Assembly: GCA_903856725.1 (NCBI GenBank) | Contig: CAIOCT010000019.1 | Coordinates: 1-54,912, forward strand | DNA from: an uncultured Verrucomicrobiota bacterium | GTDB lineage: Bacteria; Verrucomicrobiota; Verrucomicrobiia; Opitutales; Opitutaceae | Length of the DNA: 54,912 bases | Reading direction: 5' to 3' | Shown here: positions 27,477 through 37,033 of the stretch, one piece after another | How positions within the stretch are numbered: position 1 is the stretch's first letter | Layout of the letters: every line of letters starts with the position of its first letter | Translations under genes and position numbers: made by a program | Notes under the pieces: generated by a model | The model's input: only the letters and a program-made list of their open reading frames with translations | What the model was told of the DNA's origin: nothing | Databases searched by the model: none

Positions 27477-27521
27477 CGGACAGGAGCGCGCGGTGGGTGG
27501 GCGCCGCCGGATCGCAGGACT

Positions 27522-28610
27522 TTAATTGATGGAAGTAAAGAGAACGCAGACGGCCATCGGGACGGTGGCGGTTTGGCCAGTGGCGGTTAGCCGGCCGGTC
27601 TCAGGATTAACTTTGAAGACGACGAGATTATTGCTGTCGCGATTGGCGCAAATCAGCCAAGCGCCATCAGGTGATAGCGCAAAATTGCGGGGATGCGCAC
27701 CTCCGCAGGGAACAATTTCGATAGGCTGTAAGGATCCATTGCGAGGATCGCGGGCAAAAACGGCGAGGCTATCGTGACCGCGGTTGGAGCCATAAACAAA
27801 GCGTCCATTGGGGTGTAGACGAATCTCAGCGCAGGTATTTTCGCCGGTAAAATCCTTGGGCAATGTTGAGACGGTATGAGGATTGCTTAAGTGGCCGGTC
27901 GCAGGCGTACACGTGAAAGTCGTGATGGTACTATCCAGCTCATTGATAACGTAGAAAAACTTTCCATCAGTGGAGAATTTACTATGGCGAGGGCCCGCGC
28001 CTGGCGCTGTGGGGAAATCGCCGGCGGGAGTCATCGTTGCTGACTTCAGTTCGTAGCAAAATACTTTATCAAGGCCGAGATCGCAGAGATAGGCGAAGCG
28101 GCCATCGGGGGAAACGGTTACTGAGTGGGGGTGAGGTTTATCTTGGCGGCTTTGATGCGGCCCCAGGATTCCAGTCAGGATCTGTGTCCCCGCTGGGGGT
28201 TTAATTTGGCCATCGTTTGCGAGGGGGAAGGAGGTTACCTGCCCGCCGCTATAACTAGCGAGTAGGAGGGTCGTGGCGGCCGGATCGAGTCCGAGGTGCG
28301 CACCACCTACGCCACCGCTGGGTTGCCGATTGAGGAGCGTCAGTAGGCCTGTATGGGCATCGATGTTGAACGCGGTTGCCCCGCCGCCGGGTTTTCCGCG
28401 TACCGTATCGCTTTCGCTCAAGGCATAAATCACGCGGCCATTTGGGTGTAGCGCGAGGAAAGTTGGGTTAGATAATTTTGCGGCCAGCACGGGAGTGCTG
28501 AGTTCACCCGTGGTGGAGTTGAACTGGAGAGAGTAGACACCTTTACTTTCTCCTTTGGGCGGAGTGTAGGTGCCGATGAAGATAAGCAGTGAGGCGATGG
28601 GCAAGAGCAT
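27522..28610 (-). CDS. Lactonase-family seven-bladed beta-propeller protein (6-phosphogluconolactonase YbhE/Pgl-like)
   Basis: 362 residues. FIGTYTPPKGESKGVYSLQFNSTTGELS at the start, PHPHSVTVSPDGRFAYLCDLGLDKV, GPRHSKFSTDGKFFYVINELDSTI and HPRNFALSPDGAWLICANRDSNNLVVF are hallmarks of the lactonase/3-carboxymuconate-cyclase-like propeller family. Members hydrolyse 6-phosphogluconolactone or similar lactones. A hydrophobic start (MLLPIASLLIFIG) overlaps the first strand and may or may not act as an export signal. It is convergent with lnt and lies 14 bases downstream of the CoA-transferase. Confidence 0.88.
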   Translation of the reverse strand: MLLPIASLLIFIGTYTPPKGESKGVYSLQFNSTTGELSTPVLAAKLSNPTFLALHPNGRVIYALSESDTVRGKPGGGATAFNIDAHTGLLTLLNRQPSGGVGGAHLGLDPAATTLLLASYSGGQVTSFPLANDGQIKPPAGTQILTGILGPHQSRQDKPHPHSVTVSPDGRFAYLCDLGLDKVFCYELKSATMTPAGDFPTAPGAGPRHSKFSTDGKFFYVINELDSTITTFTCTPATGHLSNPHTVSTLPKDFTGENTCAEIRLHPNGRFVYGSNRGHDSLAVFARDPRNGSLQPIEIVPCGGAHPRNFALSPDGAWLICANRDSNNLVVFKVNPETGRLTATGQTATVPMAVCVLFTSIN

Positions 28611-28624
28611 GAGGGGGTTGACCC

Positions 28625-29929
28625 TCAGCTCATCGTGAAATGGCGTAGTTTGGCAAGTTCGCTTCGCAGACCTGGACGAAAATCAGGATGGGCGATGCTG
28701 ATGAGGGCCTCCCCGCGCTCACGCAAGGTGCGCCCATGCAAGTTGACCGCGCCATATTCCGTGATGACCCAATGCACGTGGCCGCGAGTGGTGACAACTC
28801 CAGCCCCGGGACTTAGTTCGGAAACAATCCGAGAAACTTTACCCCCCATGGCGCGCGATGGCAGAGCGATGATCGGTTTGCCCCCCGGTGAAAGTGCGGC
28901 GCCGCGAATAAAATCCATTTGTCCGCCAATCCCAGAAAAAATGTGATGGCCGATTGAATCGGCGCAAACCTGGCCAGTAAGATCGATCTGAATCGCCGAA
29001 TTGATTGCTACCACCTTGGGATTTTTTCGTATAATTGCGGTATCGTTAGTCCAGTCGCAGGGATAAAAATTCACCAAGGGATTATCTGCCACAAAATCGT
29101 AGAGCCGCTTAGTCCCGTTGATAAAACTCGTGACGATCCGGCCTGTGCCCACTTTTTTAAAACGGTTCGTGATGACGCCAGCTTCAACTAGGTCAACGAC
29201 ACGATCGGAAAACATCTCGGTGTGAACACCGAGGTCATGCTTGTTAAACATTCGCGCCAGCGCCGCATCAGGAATAGCGCCAATCCCCATTTGGAGAGTC
29301 GAGCCGTCGTCGACTAAATGGGCGATGAGTTCGCCGATGCGGGTATCAATTTCACCGGGGGCTTCGAGGTGATGCTCGGCAAGGGGGCGATCAGTCAGGG
29401 TAAAATGATGAACCCGATTTAAGGGTACCAGATTATTGCCGTGGGTGCGCGGCATGCATGCATTGAATTCAACAATGACTGATTCGGCGGTTTCGGCCGC
29501 CGCCTTAGCTCCATCGCAGGAGGTGCCAAGGGAGCAATGACCATGGGCATCGGGAGGCGAGAGGGTGAGTAAGGCCACATCAAGTTTAACTTGGCCTGAG
29601 AGAAAAAGACTGGGGATATCTGAAAGGAAAATAGGGATGTAATCAGCGCGCCCTTCAGCGACAGCCGCGCGCAAGGGTGGGCCGGTAAAAAGTGAGACGG
29701 AGCGAAATTCACGTTCACGGCCAGGCGCCGCAAAAGGGGCTGGGCCCGCGGTGTGGAGATGATAGATCCGCACATTTTCGAGGTCACGGCGGGCGGCGAG
29801 CGCTTCAATGAGGGCAGTGGGGGTGGCCGCAGCACCATGAATGAAGATATTTGCCCCGCTCTGAATCGGAGCGACGGCTTCGGCGGCAGTAACCGCGCCT
29901 GCCGCCCAGTTGGCGTTAGGTAAATTCAT
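28625..29929 (-). CDS. Acetyl-CoA hydrolase/transferase family protein (4-hydroxybutyrate CoA-transferase-like)
   Basis: 434 residues from the ATG at 29929; an earlier ATG at 29953 adds eight residues. The N-terminal half begins VTAAEAVAPIQSGANIFIHGAAATP, the typical CoA-transferase start. The C-terminal half has LQMGIGAIPDAAL and GVHTEMFSDRVVDLVEAG, where the Glu of HTEMFSD is the catalytic residue that forms the glutamyl-CoA thioester, and GGQMDFIRGAALSPGGKPIIAL. It moves CoA between acetate, butyrate-type or 4-hydroxybutyrate acids; the exact substrate cannot be read from sequence. Confidence 0.92.
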   Translation of the reverse strand: MNLPNANWAAGAVTAAEAVAPIQSGANIFIHGAAATPTALIEALAARRDLENVRIYHLHTAGPAPFAAPGREREFRSVSLFTGPPLRAAVAEGRADYIPIFLSDIPSLFLSGQVKLDVALLTLSPPDAHGHCSLGTSCDGAKAAAETAESVIVEFNACMPRTHGNNLVPLNRVHHFTLTDRPLAEHHLEAPGEIDTRIGELIAHLVDDGSTLQMGIGAIPDAALARMFNKHDLGVHTEMFSDRVVDLVEAGVITNRFKKVGTGRIVTSFINGTKRLYDFVADNPLVNFYPCDWTNDTAIIRKNPKVVAINSAIQIDLTGQVCADSIGHHIFSGIGGQMDFIRGAALSPGGKPIIALPSRAMGGKVSRIVSELSPGAGVVTTRGHVHWVITEYGAVNLHGRTLRERGEALISIAHPDFRPGLRSELAKLRHFTMS

Positions 29930-30031
29930 GGATGCAAGCTTAGGCCAAAGCATGGGTGGTGGGCTCTTAGCTGCAAAGCTCTGACACTACGCATCCCTTG
30001 GCTATTTTTGGCCGCGGCTTGTCCTTGGGAC

Positions 30032-30634
30032 TTAAGCGGGAGCGAGGGCGGCTTTAAAATGCCGGCGACACATTGCCACGTAGCGGTCATTGCCGCCGAT
30101 CTCAACTTGTTCACCCTCTTGCACGCCCCGGCCATCGGGGCCGATGCGAAGGTTCATGGTAGCTTTGCGACCGCAGTGACAAATAGTTTTTAATTCAATC
30201 AGGCTATCCGCTAGAGCTAGAAGGGCAGCGCTGCCGGGAAAAAGCTGGGCTTGGAAATCTGTACGGAGGCCGTAGCAAAGCACGGGGATGTTGAGTTGAT
30301 CAGCGATATCGGTGACTTGTTCAACTTGGCGGCGGGTGAGAAATTGGGCTTCGTCGATCAGGACGCAGGCGACAGCTTGCGGTTCGGTGCCGCCTCGTGG
30401 CGTGGTGTGTTCGGTGTAGACGTGCGTAAAAATATTATCGTCGGGCTGGAGCGTAATTGCCTCTGCTTCGAGCCCGATCCGAGATTTAACGCGGCCGAGT
30501 CCGGCCCGGGTATCGATGGCTGGCATAAAGAGAAGCGTGCGCATGCCGCGCTCATGATAATTATAACTCGACTGAAGCAGTACCGTCGATTTGCCCGCGT
30601 TCATTGCCGAGTAGTAAAAATAAACTTTCGCCAT
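30032..30634 (-). CDS. tdk: Thymidine kinase
   Basis: 200 residues from the ATG at 30634 ([17 protein letters not shown]); a longer frame begins within the spacer and is less likely. It phosphorylates thymidine in the salvage pathway. The P-loop is SAMNAGKST, the Walker B-like motif LIDEAQFL carries the catalytic Glu, and the lasso-region zinc ligands are CHCGRKA plus the late CRRHF. It lies downstream of a terminator that ends the korAB unit, so it probably has its own promoter. Confidence 0.95.
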   Translation of the reverse strand: MAKVYFYYSAMNAGKSTVLLQSSYNYHERGMRTLLFMPAIDTRAGLGRVKSRIGLEAEAITLQPDDNIFTHVYTEHTTPRGGTEPQAVACVLIDEAQFLTRRQVEQVTDIADQLNIPVLCYGLRTDFQAQLFPGSAALLALADSLIELKTICHCGRKATMNLRIGPDGRGVQEGEQVEIGGNDRYVAMCRRHFKAALAPA

Positions 30635-30671
30635 GTTGGTAGAGCTAGCAGACCCCTGGTGCGTGGCCAAC

Positions 30672-30697
30672 AAAAAGCCCCGCGGATGAGGCGGGGC
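30672..30697 (-). terminator. Rho-independent terminator after korB
   Basis: Read on the minus strand, a seven-base-pair G/C stem (GCCCCGC/GCGGGGC, arms 30691-30697 and 30677-30683) is followed by a T5 run. It lies between korB and tdk and fits termination of the korAB transcript. Confidence 0.85.
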
Positions 30698-30724
30698 GAG
30701 GGTGCTGGCGTGGAAGGAAATACT

Positions 30725-31681
30725 TCAGCGCATGCGGGCAAAGGTCTTCGACAGCAATTCAAGATCGCTGGCGTTTTTGGTCTTTTCCCGGGTGTTGGTG
30801 ATCAGTTTTTGCTCGAGAGCATTCTTAGTCGGGCGGCTTTTATTTTCGTAATAAATACCGAACTTGCCGGGCCAAGGATCTAGTGCGAGGCGGAGGGCCG
30901 CAAGCTCATCGGTGGGATCGTGCCGGGCGGCATCTTCGGCCGAACCGTCATTTTTCTTCAGGTCAATCGTTTGGAATGAACCGCCCTTGCGAGGAATCGA
31001 GGCGTCGAAGGCGCCTTCAAAGAATTCCACGCATTCCGACAAGATTTCTACCACCGAGAAGCCGTCGTGCAGCGCGGCACGATGCATCATCTCAACCATG
31101 TGGTTCACTTGCGTGGCATGGCTGCGGGCGATGAAGGTGGCTCCGCTATTAATCAGCGTGCGCATTGGATTGATTGGTTGATCAAAAGCGCCCCATGGAT
31201 CGGTCTTAGATTTGAAGCCGATGGGCGAGGTCGGGGAGGTTTGTTTCTTGGTCAGACCATAAACTGAATTATCCATAATGACATACGTCATGCGTGGATT
31301 TTTCCGTGCGGTGTGAACGAGGTGATTACCGCCGATGGAGAAGCCGTCGCCGTCGCCGCCAAACACAAAAACATGAAGATCATCGCGGCCGAGGCTGATA
31401 CCAGCGGCAAAAGGCAGGGAGCGGCCGTGAATATAGTGGCCGCCGTGCGTATTGACGAAATAGGGGAAGCGGGAGGAGCAGCCGATGCCGGCGAACGTGA
31501 CAATTTTTTCCTGCGGATAATTAAGTTTCTCGAGAACTTTATAAAAAGAGGCGAGTACGGCAAAATCGCCGCAGCCGGGGCACCACGTAGGGTGGTCGGC
31601 GACGAGGACTTTTTTAGTGAGGGGAGCGCGAGGAGTCCCTGGCGCTGAGCTGACGGCGGGAGAAAGAGTGGGAGCGGACAT
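30725..31681 (-). CDS. korB: 2-oxoacid:ferredoxin oxidoreductase, beta subunit (2-oxoglutarate type)
   Basis: 318 residues. Thiamine-diphosphate-binding subunit of the enzyme that interconverts 2-oxoglutarate (or a related 2-oxoacid), CoA and ferredoxin with succinyl-CoA and CO2. Motifs are HPTWCPGCGDFAVL, FAGIGCSSRFPYF, THGGHYIHGRSLPFAAG and the TPP motif FGGDGDGFSIGGNHL with MDNSVYGLTKKQTSPTSP. A Pro/Ser-rich extension of about 20 residues precedes the core. It follows korA by 30 bases. Substrate specificity is inferred from overall likeness to KorB; no ferredoxin gene is adjacent. Confidence 0.92.
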   Translation of the reverse strand: MSAPTLSPAVSSAPGTPRAPLTKKVLVADHPTWCPGCGDFAVLASFYKVLEKLNYPQEKIVTFAGIGCSSRFPYFVNTHGGHYIHGRSLPFAAGISLGRDDLHVFVFGGDGDGFSIGGNHLVHTARKNPRMTYVIMDNSVYGLTKKQTSPTSPIGFKSKTDPWGAFDQPINPMRTLINSGATFIARSHATQVNHMVEMMHRAALHDGFSVVEILSECVEFFEGAFDASIPRKGGSFQTIDLKKNDGSAEDAARHDPTDELAALRLALDPWPGKFGIYYENKSRPTKNALEQKLITNTREKTKNASDLELLSKTFARMR

Positions 31682-31711
31682 AAATTTATATTTAGAGCTA
31701 AAGGGCGCGGG

Positions 31712-33592
31712 TTATTTCTGAGTGGGGAGAGCGGAGGCGAGCAGGCTTAGTTTCCGCATGCCGACGGTGGTATCGGCGAGGCCGAGTTTTACCGCGACGC
31801 GTTCGACGATTTCGCTAACCTTGTAGGTCAGACCGTCCGTCTTGGTGATACTGCTGATGGCCGGATTGCAATAACGGGAACGCAGTAAGGTCGCCAATTG
31901 ACCGTAACCGTAGAGACCCTCGTCGTTGATTTCGACGACGAGAATATGGCGGTAGCGGGCAAAAATTTCTTCGAGACCACCATCGAGTGGGTGGATGTGT
32001 CGAATTTGGATATGGCCGACGGTGGCGCCAGCGCCGCGGAGGCGGCCGAGGGCTTCTCTGATGGGGCCGTAGGTGCAGCCCCAGCCGATGAGCAAGACAT
32101 CGCCGGACTGATCGCCAAACAACTCAGGTGCAGGGAAGGTTGTGGCGACGGACTTGATTTTCTCCCGGCGCTTAATCGTCATTTTGGTGTGCATCGCAGG
32201 GCTGGCTGAAGGATGGCCATGCTCGTCGTGCTCCAGGCCCGTGACGGTTGGATATTTGCCTGAGCCGATGACGGACCCTGGAGGAGCGTGCCGTTGGGCT
32301 TGATCGAGCGGGTAAGGCTTGAAGCTAGCGTCACGCGGACTGAGGTCGGGCTTTTGCTCGATCATCAGTTTGGGGAGATCGGGTTCGTCGAATGCTTCAA
32401 TGCGAGTCGCGAGCGCTTGGTCGGTGAGAATAATGACCGGGGTGCTAAATTCGCGAGCAATGCGGCAAGCCTCGAGCGCGATGTAGAAGCAGTCTTCGAC
32501 ATTTTTTGGCGCGAGCACGACGCGAGGGCAATCGCCATGGCTGCCGTAGATGGCTTGGAGTAAATCGCTTTGCTCGATATTCGTCGGCATGCCGGTGGAA
32601 GGGCCGCCCCGCTGCACATTGATGACGATGAGTGGCAGCTCGGCCATGGTGGCCCAGCCGAGAGCTTCCATCTTAAGAGAGAGACCTGGGCCGGAGCTAC
32701 CGGTGATTGCGAGATTGCCACCGTAGGAGAAGCCGAGGGCGGTTGAGGCCGCGGCAATTTCGTCTTCGCATTGTACGAAGATGCCGCCGTATTTGGGCAA
32801 TTCGGTGCGCAGCGTCTCCATAATAGAGGACCACGGCGTGATGGGGTAGCCGGCTCCGTGGCGTACGCCAGCAGCGATGAGGCCGTAGGTGAGAGCGGTG
32901 TTGCCGTCGGTGGTGATTTGGGGGCGCCCGCCCACTGTGGGGGTCGGTGTTTCGAGACGGAAAAGAATATGCGCCAGATTTTCTGCGGGGTAGGCGTAGC
33001 CGGCGTCGAAGGCGAGGAGGGCATTGCGAACGATGTCCTCATTTTTGCCGCCAAAGCGCTCTTTAATGAGCTGGCTAAGCTTAGGTACATCGAGGTCGAA
33101 CATGCGGGCGAGCAAGCCGAGGACGTAAATATTTTTCCCCTTTTCTTTGCTAGAGCCGCCGACGGCTTCGACCGTAGCGCTCGTCATGGGAATACCGACC
33201 GCGGTGATTTCTTTATCATCGGGGTTCGGGGTGACGTGGTCGGAGTCGTAAAGCAGCACACCGCCGGGCCGCAGGGAAGAGCGGTGGCTTTCATAACTGT
33301 GCTGGTAGAAAGCAACGAGCACGTCAGCGCGATCTCCGGCCGAAAGAATTTCGCCGGAACCGATGCGCACTTGGAAAATGGAAGGCCCGCCCGAAATCGT
33401 GGAGGGGATGGTCATGTAAGTCATGACCTCCTGGGCGGAGCGCCCGGCGAGGCGGGCGAGAAAACCGCCGACGGCCTGAATGCCGTCTTGAGAATTACCG
33501 GCGAGCCGAATGACGACGTCGGGAATAGTGAAAAGAGGAGCGTTAGAGCGAGCGGTCGCGCTAGCGGAGGAGGGAGGAATTGGGCTGACCAT
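31712..33592 (-). CDS. korA: 2-oxoacid:acceptor oxidoreductase, fused gamma-alpha subunit
   Basis: 626 residues. The N-terminal gamma domain (about 25-205; IRLAGNSQDGIQAVGGFLARLAG, MTIPSTISGGPSIFQVRIGS) is fused to the pyrimidine-binding alpha domain (about 220-620; GNTALTYGLIAAGVRHGAGYPITPWSSIMETL, ITGSSGPGLSLKMEALGWA, NVQRGGPSTGMPTNIEQSDLLQ). This fused form is common in KorA of bacteria using the reverse or ferredoxin-linked TCA step. It works with korB downstream. The N-terminus has a low-complexity Ser/Ala/Pro stretch like korB. Confidence 0.92.
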   Translation of the reverse strand: MVSPIPPSSASATARSNAPLFTIPDVVIRLAGNSQDGIQAVGGFLARLAGRSAQEVMTYMTIPSTISGGPSIFQVRIGSGEILSAGDRADVLVAFYQHSYESHRSSLRPGGVLLYDSDHVTPNPDDKEITAVGIPMTSATVEAVGGSSKEKGKNIYVLGLLARMFDLDVPKLSQLIKERFGGKNEDIVRNALLAFDAGYAYPAENLAHILFRLETPTPTVGGRPQITTDGNTALTYGLIAAGVRHGAGYPITPWSSIMETLRTELPKYGGIFVQCEDEIAAASTALGFSYGGNLAITGSSGPGLSLKMEALGWATMAELPLIVINVQRGGPSTGMPTNIEQSDLLQAIYGSHGDCPRVVLAPKNVEDCFYIALEACRIAREFSTPVIILTDQALATRIEAFDEPDLPKLMIEQKPDLSPRDASFKPYPLDQAQRHAPPGSVIGSGKYPTVTGLEHDEHGHPSASPAMHTKMTIKRREKIKSVATTFPAPELFGDQSGDVLLIGWGCTYGPIREALGRLRGAGATVGHIQIRHIHPLDGGLEEIFARYRHILVVEINDEGLYGYGQLATLLRSRYCNPAISSITKTDGLTYKVSEIVERVAVKLGLADTTVGMRKLSLLASALPTQK

Positions 33593-33839
33593 CGGGACAC
33601 TCTGCGCTCATTAAATCAGCAGGTAAAGTCTGCGGTTGCTGAACTTTATGATTTTTTTATTTAGCAAAAAAAGACTGAGCAACGAGGGGTATAAGTGAAA
33701 TATAAGGAGGCGCCGGATTGAGATTTGATCACCTAATGCCAGCCGTAATTAGGAGGAGCGCGCAGAAGCTTCTGCCACGGCAGTTTAGCCAACGCCGGCT
33801 TTACTAGGGGCCAGGGAAGGTAGGGCCTGGGGAACCCGC

Positions 33840-35642
33840 TTATTCCCAACCGATGGGCCGACCCCGGTTCTCTTGCTCGAGCCAGCGCATCAGCGGTTGA
33901 TAATATTCTACCATGGCGCGCGTAGAAAGTTCTTCGCCCGTGGCCTCTTTGAGGATTTTGCGCCAGTCTTCAGTTTTACCGCGTTCCATGATTTTTCGCA
34001 GAAAATCTCCGACCGCTTTATTGTCAGCATAATTGCAGCTTTGCGGTGGCTGGTGCAGAATATTTTTGGCGATGTAGTCGTTGAGTTGATATTTAAAAAC
34101 CTGCGCGATGGCGTAGGAATAATAATAACAGGGAGTGTCGTTAATATGCGTTTTCGTTGCTGCATCGCACCACTCTTCGCTGCGTTCGCTCGGGGGTTCG
34201 ACTCCTTGAAAATCACGTACGTATTGCCACCAGCGCTGATTCCATTGATTGGCGGGCAGGTGTTTGGCGTAGATATCGGCTTCCCAGTGAGCCATCACGC
34301 CAGAGGACCAGAACATGAAGGGAATGCCGGGGGCGAGGGCGTTGCTAAGCAGGAAGGCATTTTCGTCGACTTTGAAATTAGCTGGTAAGACGCCGAGTGA
34401 TTTCAGGTAAGGGGCCATGCCTGCAGCTAGGGCTGTTAATTCACCGAAGCCCTCATGGAAAGCAGGGTTGGCTCCCGTCCGCAGCAGCATGGGAACTTCA
34501 GGGCGTGTGTAGCTATTGAAATAATAGATGTGGCCAAACTCATGATGAGCGGTGGTAAACCACCAGGGATTGGCTTCAATGCTTTGGAGCGAACGCACAT
34601 CGTCATTCAAATCCAGGTGCCATGCGGAGGCGTGGGTATTTTTTTTGCGTGGGCTGCCCGCGGGTACCGGGAAAAGATCCGATTTGGTCCAGAACGATGC
34701 GGGCAGGGGCGCAAAGCCTAGGCCGACGTAAAATTTTTCAGCGCTGTGTGCGATCCAATCAGGCGAGCGATCTTTAAAAAATATTGTCAGATCAGCGCCA
34801 TCGGCGAGGCCGCCCCATTCCTGGGACCAGCGATTATTGAGCCAATGCGCCGGAATGCGTCGGGGTACTGGCTGGTGATATTTTTCGGCTAACTTGTATT
34901 TCACCCACGTATGGAGTTGCAAATAGAGGGGCCGAAGATCGCGCATGAAGTCCGCATTCAGCTGCAACATCTCTTCCGTGGTCATGCCATAGCCGGCAAC
35001 TTGGAGGGCGAAGTAGTCAGGGTAATCTAGCTCTTGGGCGACGCCGTTGCGAAGGTCGCGCAACTTGATTAGGCCCGCTTTTAAGGCTTTGCCTGATTCT
35101 TTGGAAGCGGCCCACACAGCCTGACGCGCTTGTAAATCAGTGCTTTCGTTGAGCAGTTGATCGATAGCATTTACCGTAATGGACTGACCGTTGAGTTTGA
35201 ACTCGAAGCTGTTGAGGGTGGAAGCCTGCGCAACTTCAGCGGCGATGCGAGCGCTGACAAGCTGCGGATTAGTCATCGGCCCTTCGGCTGCGTTGAGTAA
35301 CAGTTGCTCAAGCTCGCGCACGGTGAGTGCGTTGAGATCGCGGCGTTTGAGTAGGAGGGCTTTGGTCTCGTTGATAATGGTGGGATTGCCGAGGAAGGCA
35401 GCGCGCGCCTTGCCGGCGGTTTCGGCCGAGGCATCGTGCACTGGAGATACATCAGTCGCAGCGTTCCAAACGGCATTAGATTCAAGCGTGACCATCGCCT
35501 GGTAGCTTGAGTTAACCAGCGTCAAGAAATGGTCAGCTCGATCTTGAGTGGGATTTACATCAGCGGCGCGGGCCAGCGAAACGATGAGCAGAAGGAGGAG
35601 GGCGCTCGAGATACAGTGGAGGGGGCGATCGTATTTAAGCAT
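33840..35642 (-). CDS. M2 family metallopeptidase (peptidyl-dipeptidase A / ACE-like), secreted
   Basis: 600 residues with a signal peptide (ISSALLLLLIVSLARAADV after a short charged n-region). The zinc motif HEFGH lies at 367-371, with catalytic Glu368, and the third ligand is in AFHEGFGEL about 25 residues later. The chain is largely helical as in angiotensin-converting enzyme homologues. It should release C-terminal dipeptides from peptides in the periplasm. It is preceded by 63 bases and the MFS gene on the same strand. Its downstream 247-base gap to korA has no obvious terminator. Confidence 0.93.
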   Translation of the reverse strand: MLKYDRPLHCISSALLLLLIVSLARAADVNPTQDRADHFLTLVNSSYQAMVTLESNAVWNAATDVSPVHDASAETAGKARAAFLGNPTIINETKALLLKRRDLNALTVRELEQLLLNAAEGPMTNPQLVSARIAAEVAQASTLNSFEFKLNGQSITVNAIDQLLNESTDLQARQAVWAASKESGKALKAGLIKLRDLRNGVAQELDYPDYFALQVAGYGMTTEEMLQLNADFMRDLRPLYLQLHTWVKYKLAEKYHQPVPRRIPAHWLNNRWSQEWGGLADGADLTIFFKDRSPDWIAHSAEKFYVGLGFAPLPASFWTKSDLFPVPAGSPRKKNTHASAWHLDLNDDVRSLQSIEANPWWFTTAHHEFGHIYYFNSYTRPEVPMLLRTGANPAFHEGFGELTALAAGMAPYLKSLGVLPANFKVDENAFLLSNALAPGIPFMFWSSGVMAHWEADIYAKHLPANQWNQRWWQYVRDFQGVEPPSERSEEWCDAATKTHINDTPCYYYSYAIAQVFKYQLNDYIAKNILHQPPQSCNYADNKAVGDFLRKIMERGKTEDWRKILKEATGEELSTRAMVEYYQPLMRWLEQENRGRPIGWE

Positions 35643-35705
35643 AGTGGTAATCTTAAGTTATCGGTGTATTTGGCGAATCTCGGGCGCATCACGGCGCGGG
35701 GATAC

Positions 35706-36986
35706 TCAGGCTTCTAAAGTTTTTTCGGGAAGCCACCAAGCCCAGACTGCGGCGCCGAGGGCGAGAAAGCTAGAGGCGAGCAGGGCGAGTCGGAAATCAC
35801 CCACAGGGGCAGCCCATCCAAAAATAATGGAAGCAGCGGCTGCCGCGAGGCGACCGATATTGTAGCAGAAGCCTGCGCCCGTGGTGCGAAGCAGCACGGG
35901 GAAGAGCGGCGGTAGATACATCGTGAAAAGACCAAATACCCCGGAGAAAAATCCGACTAAGGGAATCCAGAACCAGGCGAGCTCCCCGAAGCCCCGCGGG
36001 ACCATGAAGGCACCGGCCATGCTGGCAAAGAGGGCCCAGAACATGAGGGCGATGGAGCGACGATTGCCGATGCGGGTCGCGAGCCAGCCGGCAAAATAAT
36101 TTCCAACAATCGAAACCGCAATCATGACAAAAAATGCGCTGGGAATGAGTCGACCAACTTCCGCGGCGGGAGTATTAGCAGCGGCGAGGATTTTTCGTAA
36201 ATGCTGTGATTGCCAGAAAATGAATAACCACCAAGCGGATAGACTGAGAGCACATACCCCGGTGACATGGAAGGTGGTCCGGGCGAGTGCTCCGCGGAAA
36301 AGATCACGGACCCCAGGATTTTTATGCTGCACACTTTCTTCGGCACGTTGCCACGTGGCTGGCTCTGGTACGTGGCGGCGGATCCAGAAAACTAAAAGCG
36401 CGGGTAAAACTCCGACGAGAAATACGTAACGTTCGGCCGGTGGGTGCGGTAGTTGGGCGAGCAGCCAGACCACAGCGGCGGCGATAAGAATCCCTAAATT
36501 AACGCCACTTTGCAGAACGGCGGCGAGCCATGGGCGCCAGGCGCGGGGCCAAGTTTCCGCGAGCAGTGAAGCCCCGACGGCCCATTCGCCACCAATCCCT
36601 AAGGCAGCGACAAAACGAAAAATCATGAGTTGCCACCACGTTTGGGCAAAAGCGCACAAGCCGGTGCATAACGCATAAGTTAAAACGGTCAGAGCCAGGG
36701 CGCGACTGCGCCCGAGTAGATCGCCGAGGCGGCCAAAAAAAGCTCCGCCGATCGCCCAACCAACGAGAAACGCCGCTTGAATGTAGGCGCTCTTTTCTTT
36801 GACGGCGGGATCAGCCGCGCTCGCGACACCCAGCAAGTGCACCACTAACGGAGCGGCGACGAGGGTGTAGAGGTGCAATTCTAAACCGTCGAACAACCAA
36901 CCTAACCATGCGGCGATGCCGGATTTCCATTGCTGCGGGGAGATTTCGCTGAGGCGAGTCGCTTCAGGCGCCGGGGCGGGGTGCAT
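35706..36986 (-). CDS. MFS transporter, metabolite:proton symporter type
   Basis: 426 residues, twelve predicted membrane segments. The first segment carries AAWLGWLFDGLELHLYTLVAAPLVV. The loop after segment 2 has the MFS signature GGAFFGRLGDLLGRSRAL, and segment 5 has GIGGEWAVGASLLAETWP. These match the metabolite:H+ symporter/NanT-like branch that takes up carboxylates or sialic acid. The substrate is unknown. It lies between the HlyD-like adaptor gene and the M2 peptidase on the same strand. Confidence 0.92.
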   Translation of the reverse strand: MHPAPAPEATRLSEISPQQWKSGIAAWLGWLFDGLELHLYTLVAAPLVVHLLGVASAADPAVKEKSAYIQAAFLVGWAIGGAFFGRLGDLLGRSRALALTVLTYALCTGLCAFAQTWWQLMIFRFVAALGIGGEWAVGASLLAETWPRAWRPWLAAVLQSGVNLGILIAAAVVWLLAQLPHPPAERYVFLVGVLPALLVFWIRRHVPEPATWQRAEESVQHKNPGVRDLFRGALARTTFHVTGVCALSLSAWWLFIFWQSQHLRKILAAANTPAAEVGRLIPSAFFVMIAVSIVGNYFAGWLATRIGNRRSIALMFWALFASMAGAFMVPRGFGELAWFWIPLVGFFSGVFGLFTMYLPPLFPVLLRTTGAGFCYNIGRLAAAAASIIFGWAAPVGDFRLALLASSFLALGAAVWAWWLPEKTLEA

Positions 36987-37033
36987 GCCCGCTGAAATTG
37001 CCGGCTGACTGGGGGGAAGCCAGCCCGAAAAAA

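Noticed and set aside
32771-33664. Plus-strand open frame of 297 codons opposite korA
   Set aside because: It is the antisense shadow of the well-supported korA frame; Gly/Ala/Arg/Asp-rich composition follows from the codon bias of the real gene.
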